Position numbers and translations under genes: made by a program
Notes under the pieces: model-generated
Databases searched by the model: none
What the model saw: only the letters and a program-made list of their open reading frames with translations
Told to the model about the DNA's origin: nothing
DNA from: an uncultured Sphingosinicella sp.
GTDB taxonomy: Bacteria > Pseudomonadota > Alphaproteobacteria > Sphingomonadales > Sphingomonadaceae
Direction: 5' to 3'
Length of the DNA stretch: 6,748 nucleotides
Assembly: GCA_946886275.1 (NCBI GenBank)
Contig: CAMPIH010000127.1
Location: 1 to 6,748, forward strand
In this document: one piece after another, positions 6,695 through 6,748 of the stretch
Numbering within the stretch: position 1 is the stretch's first letter
Layout of the letters: each line of letters begins with the position of its first letter

Positions 6695-6748
6695 CTATTT
6701 GAATGGGCCCGCCGCACCGCCCTTCTCGGCGGGAATCAGGCCGGAGCG
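6695..6748 (-). CDS. Possible C-terminal end of a convergent gene, truncated by window edge
   Basis: On the minus strand the frame is open from the window edge for 17 codons and ends RSGLIPAEKGGAAGPFK before a TAG at 6697-6695. The stop lies one base from the isomerase stop (TAGACTA). The peptide looks like a plausible protein C-terminus, but 17 codons in GC-rich DNA can be open by chance, and I do not recognise the family. The competing + strand reading from ATG 6703 has no ribosome site. A 7-bp inverted repeat, CCCGCCG/CGGCGGG (6708-6714, 6727-6733), lies inside it with no adjacent T-run. Confidence 0.35.
   Translation of the reverse strand, partial: RSGLIPAEKGGAAGPFK

Noticed and set aside
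6708..6733. CCCGCCG/CGGCGGG inverted repeat as a rho-independent terminator after the isomerase gene
   Set aside because: The loop is 12 bases, no T-run follows on either strand, and the site may lie in the coding end of a convergent gene.
1..6748. A defence, mobile or otherwise undescribed multi-gene system
   Set aside because: All substantial genes belong to known families (complex I, biotin ligase, pantothenate kinase, CAP, proline symporter, cyclophilin). No integrase, transposase, toxin-antitoxin, repeat array or RNA scaffold was seen.

Overview
The window looks like an ordinary chromosomal segment of a GC-rich alphaproteobacterium. The strong G/C preference at third codon positions, the protein styles, and the order nuoM-nuoN-birA-coaX suggest a sphingomonad-type genome. 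That placement is inference from gene order and general protein character, not from a database search. I saw no rRNA, tRNA, CRISPR, IS element or phage gene, and no gene-free stretch longer than 87 bases.

Left part (1-3899, + strand): a tightly packed operon tail. It starts inside nuoM, which lacks about 204 N-terminal residues. It continues into nuoN (complex I proton-pumping subunits) through a TGATG stop/start junction. Next come birA (biotin-protein ligase, TTG start overlapping the nuoN stop by 4 bases) and, after 13 bases, coaX (type III pantothenate kinase). The set joins respiratory energy conversion to two cofactor steps: biotin attachment to carboxylases and the first committed step of coenzyme A synthesis.

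Middle part (3900-4526, + strand): after a short gap holding a near-perfect 16-bp palindrome comes a small exported CAP/SCP-domain protein, probably a lipoprotein. In related genomes as I remember them, an RNase J gene often follows coaX, so the neighbourhood appears to change here.

Right part (4527-6748): putP (Na+/proline symporter family, - strand) converges on the CAP gene with only 4 bases between stop codons. It diverges from an exported cyclophilin-type peptidyl-prolyl isomerase (+ strand). The shared 87-bp divergent intergenic region holds an imperfect 17-bp direct repeat and a small inverted repeat touching the isomerase start. After the isomerase stop, the last 54 bases may be the C-terminus of another - strand gene.

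I found no clear undescribed system. The most useful second looks are the divergent-promoter repeats, the altered active site of the cyclophilin, and the apparent synteny break after coaX.
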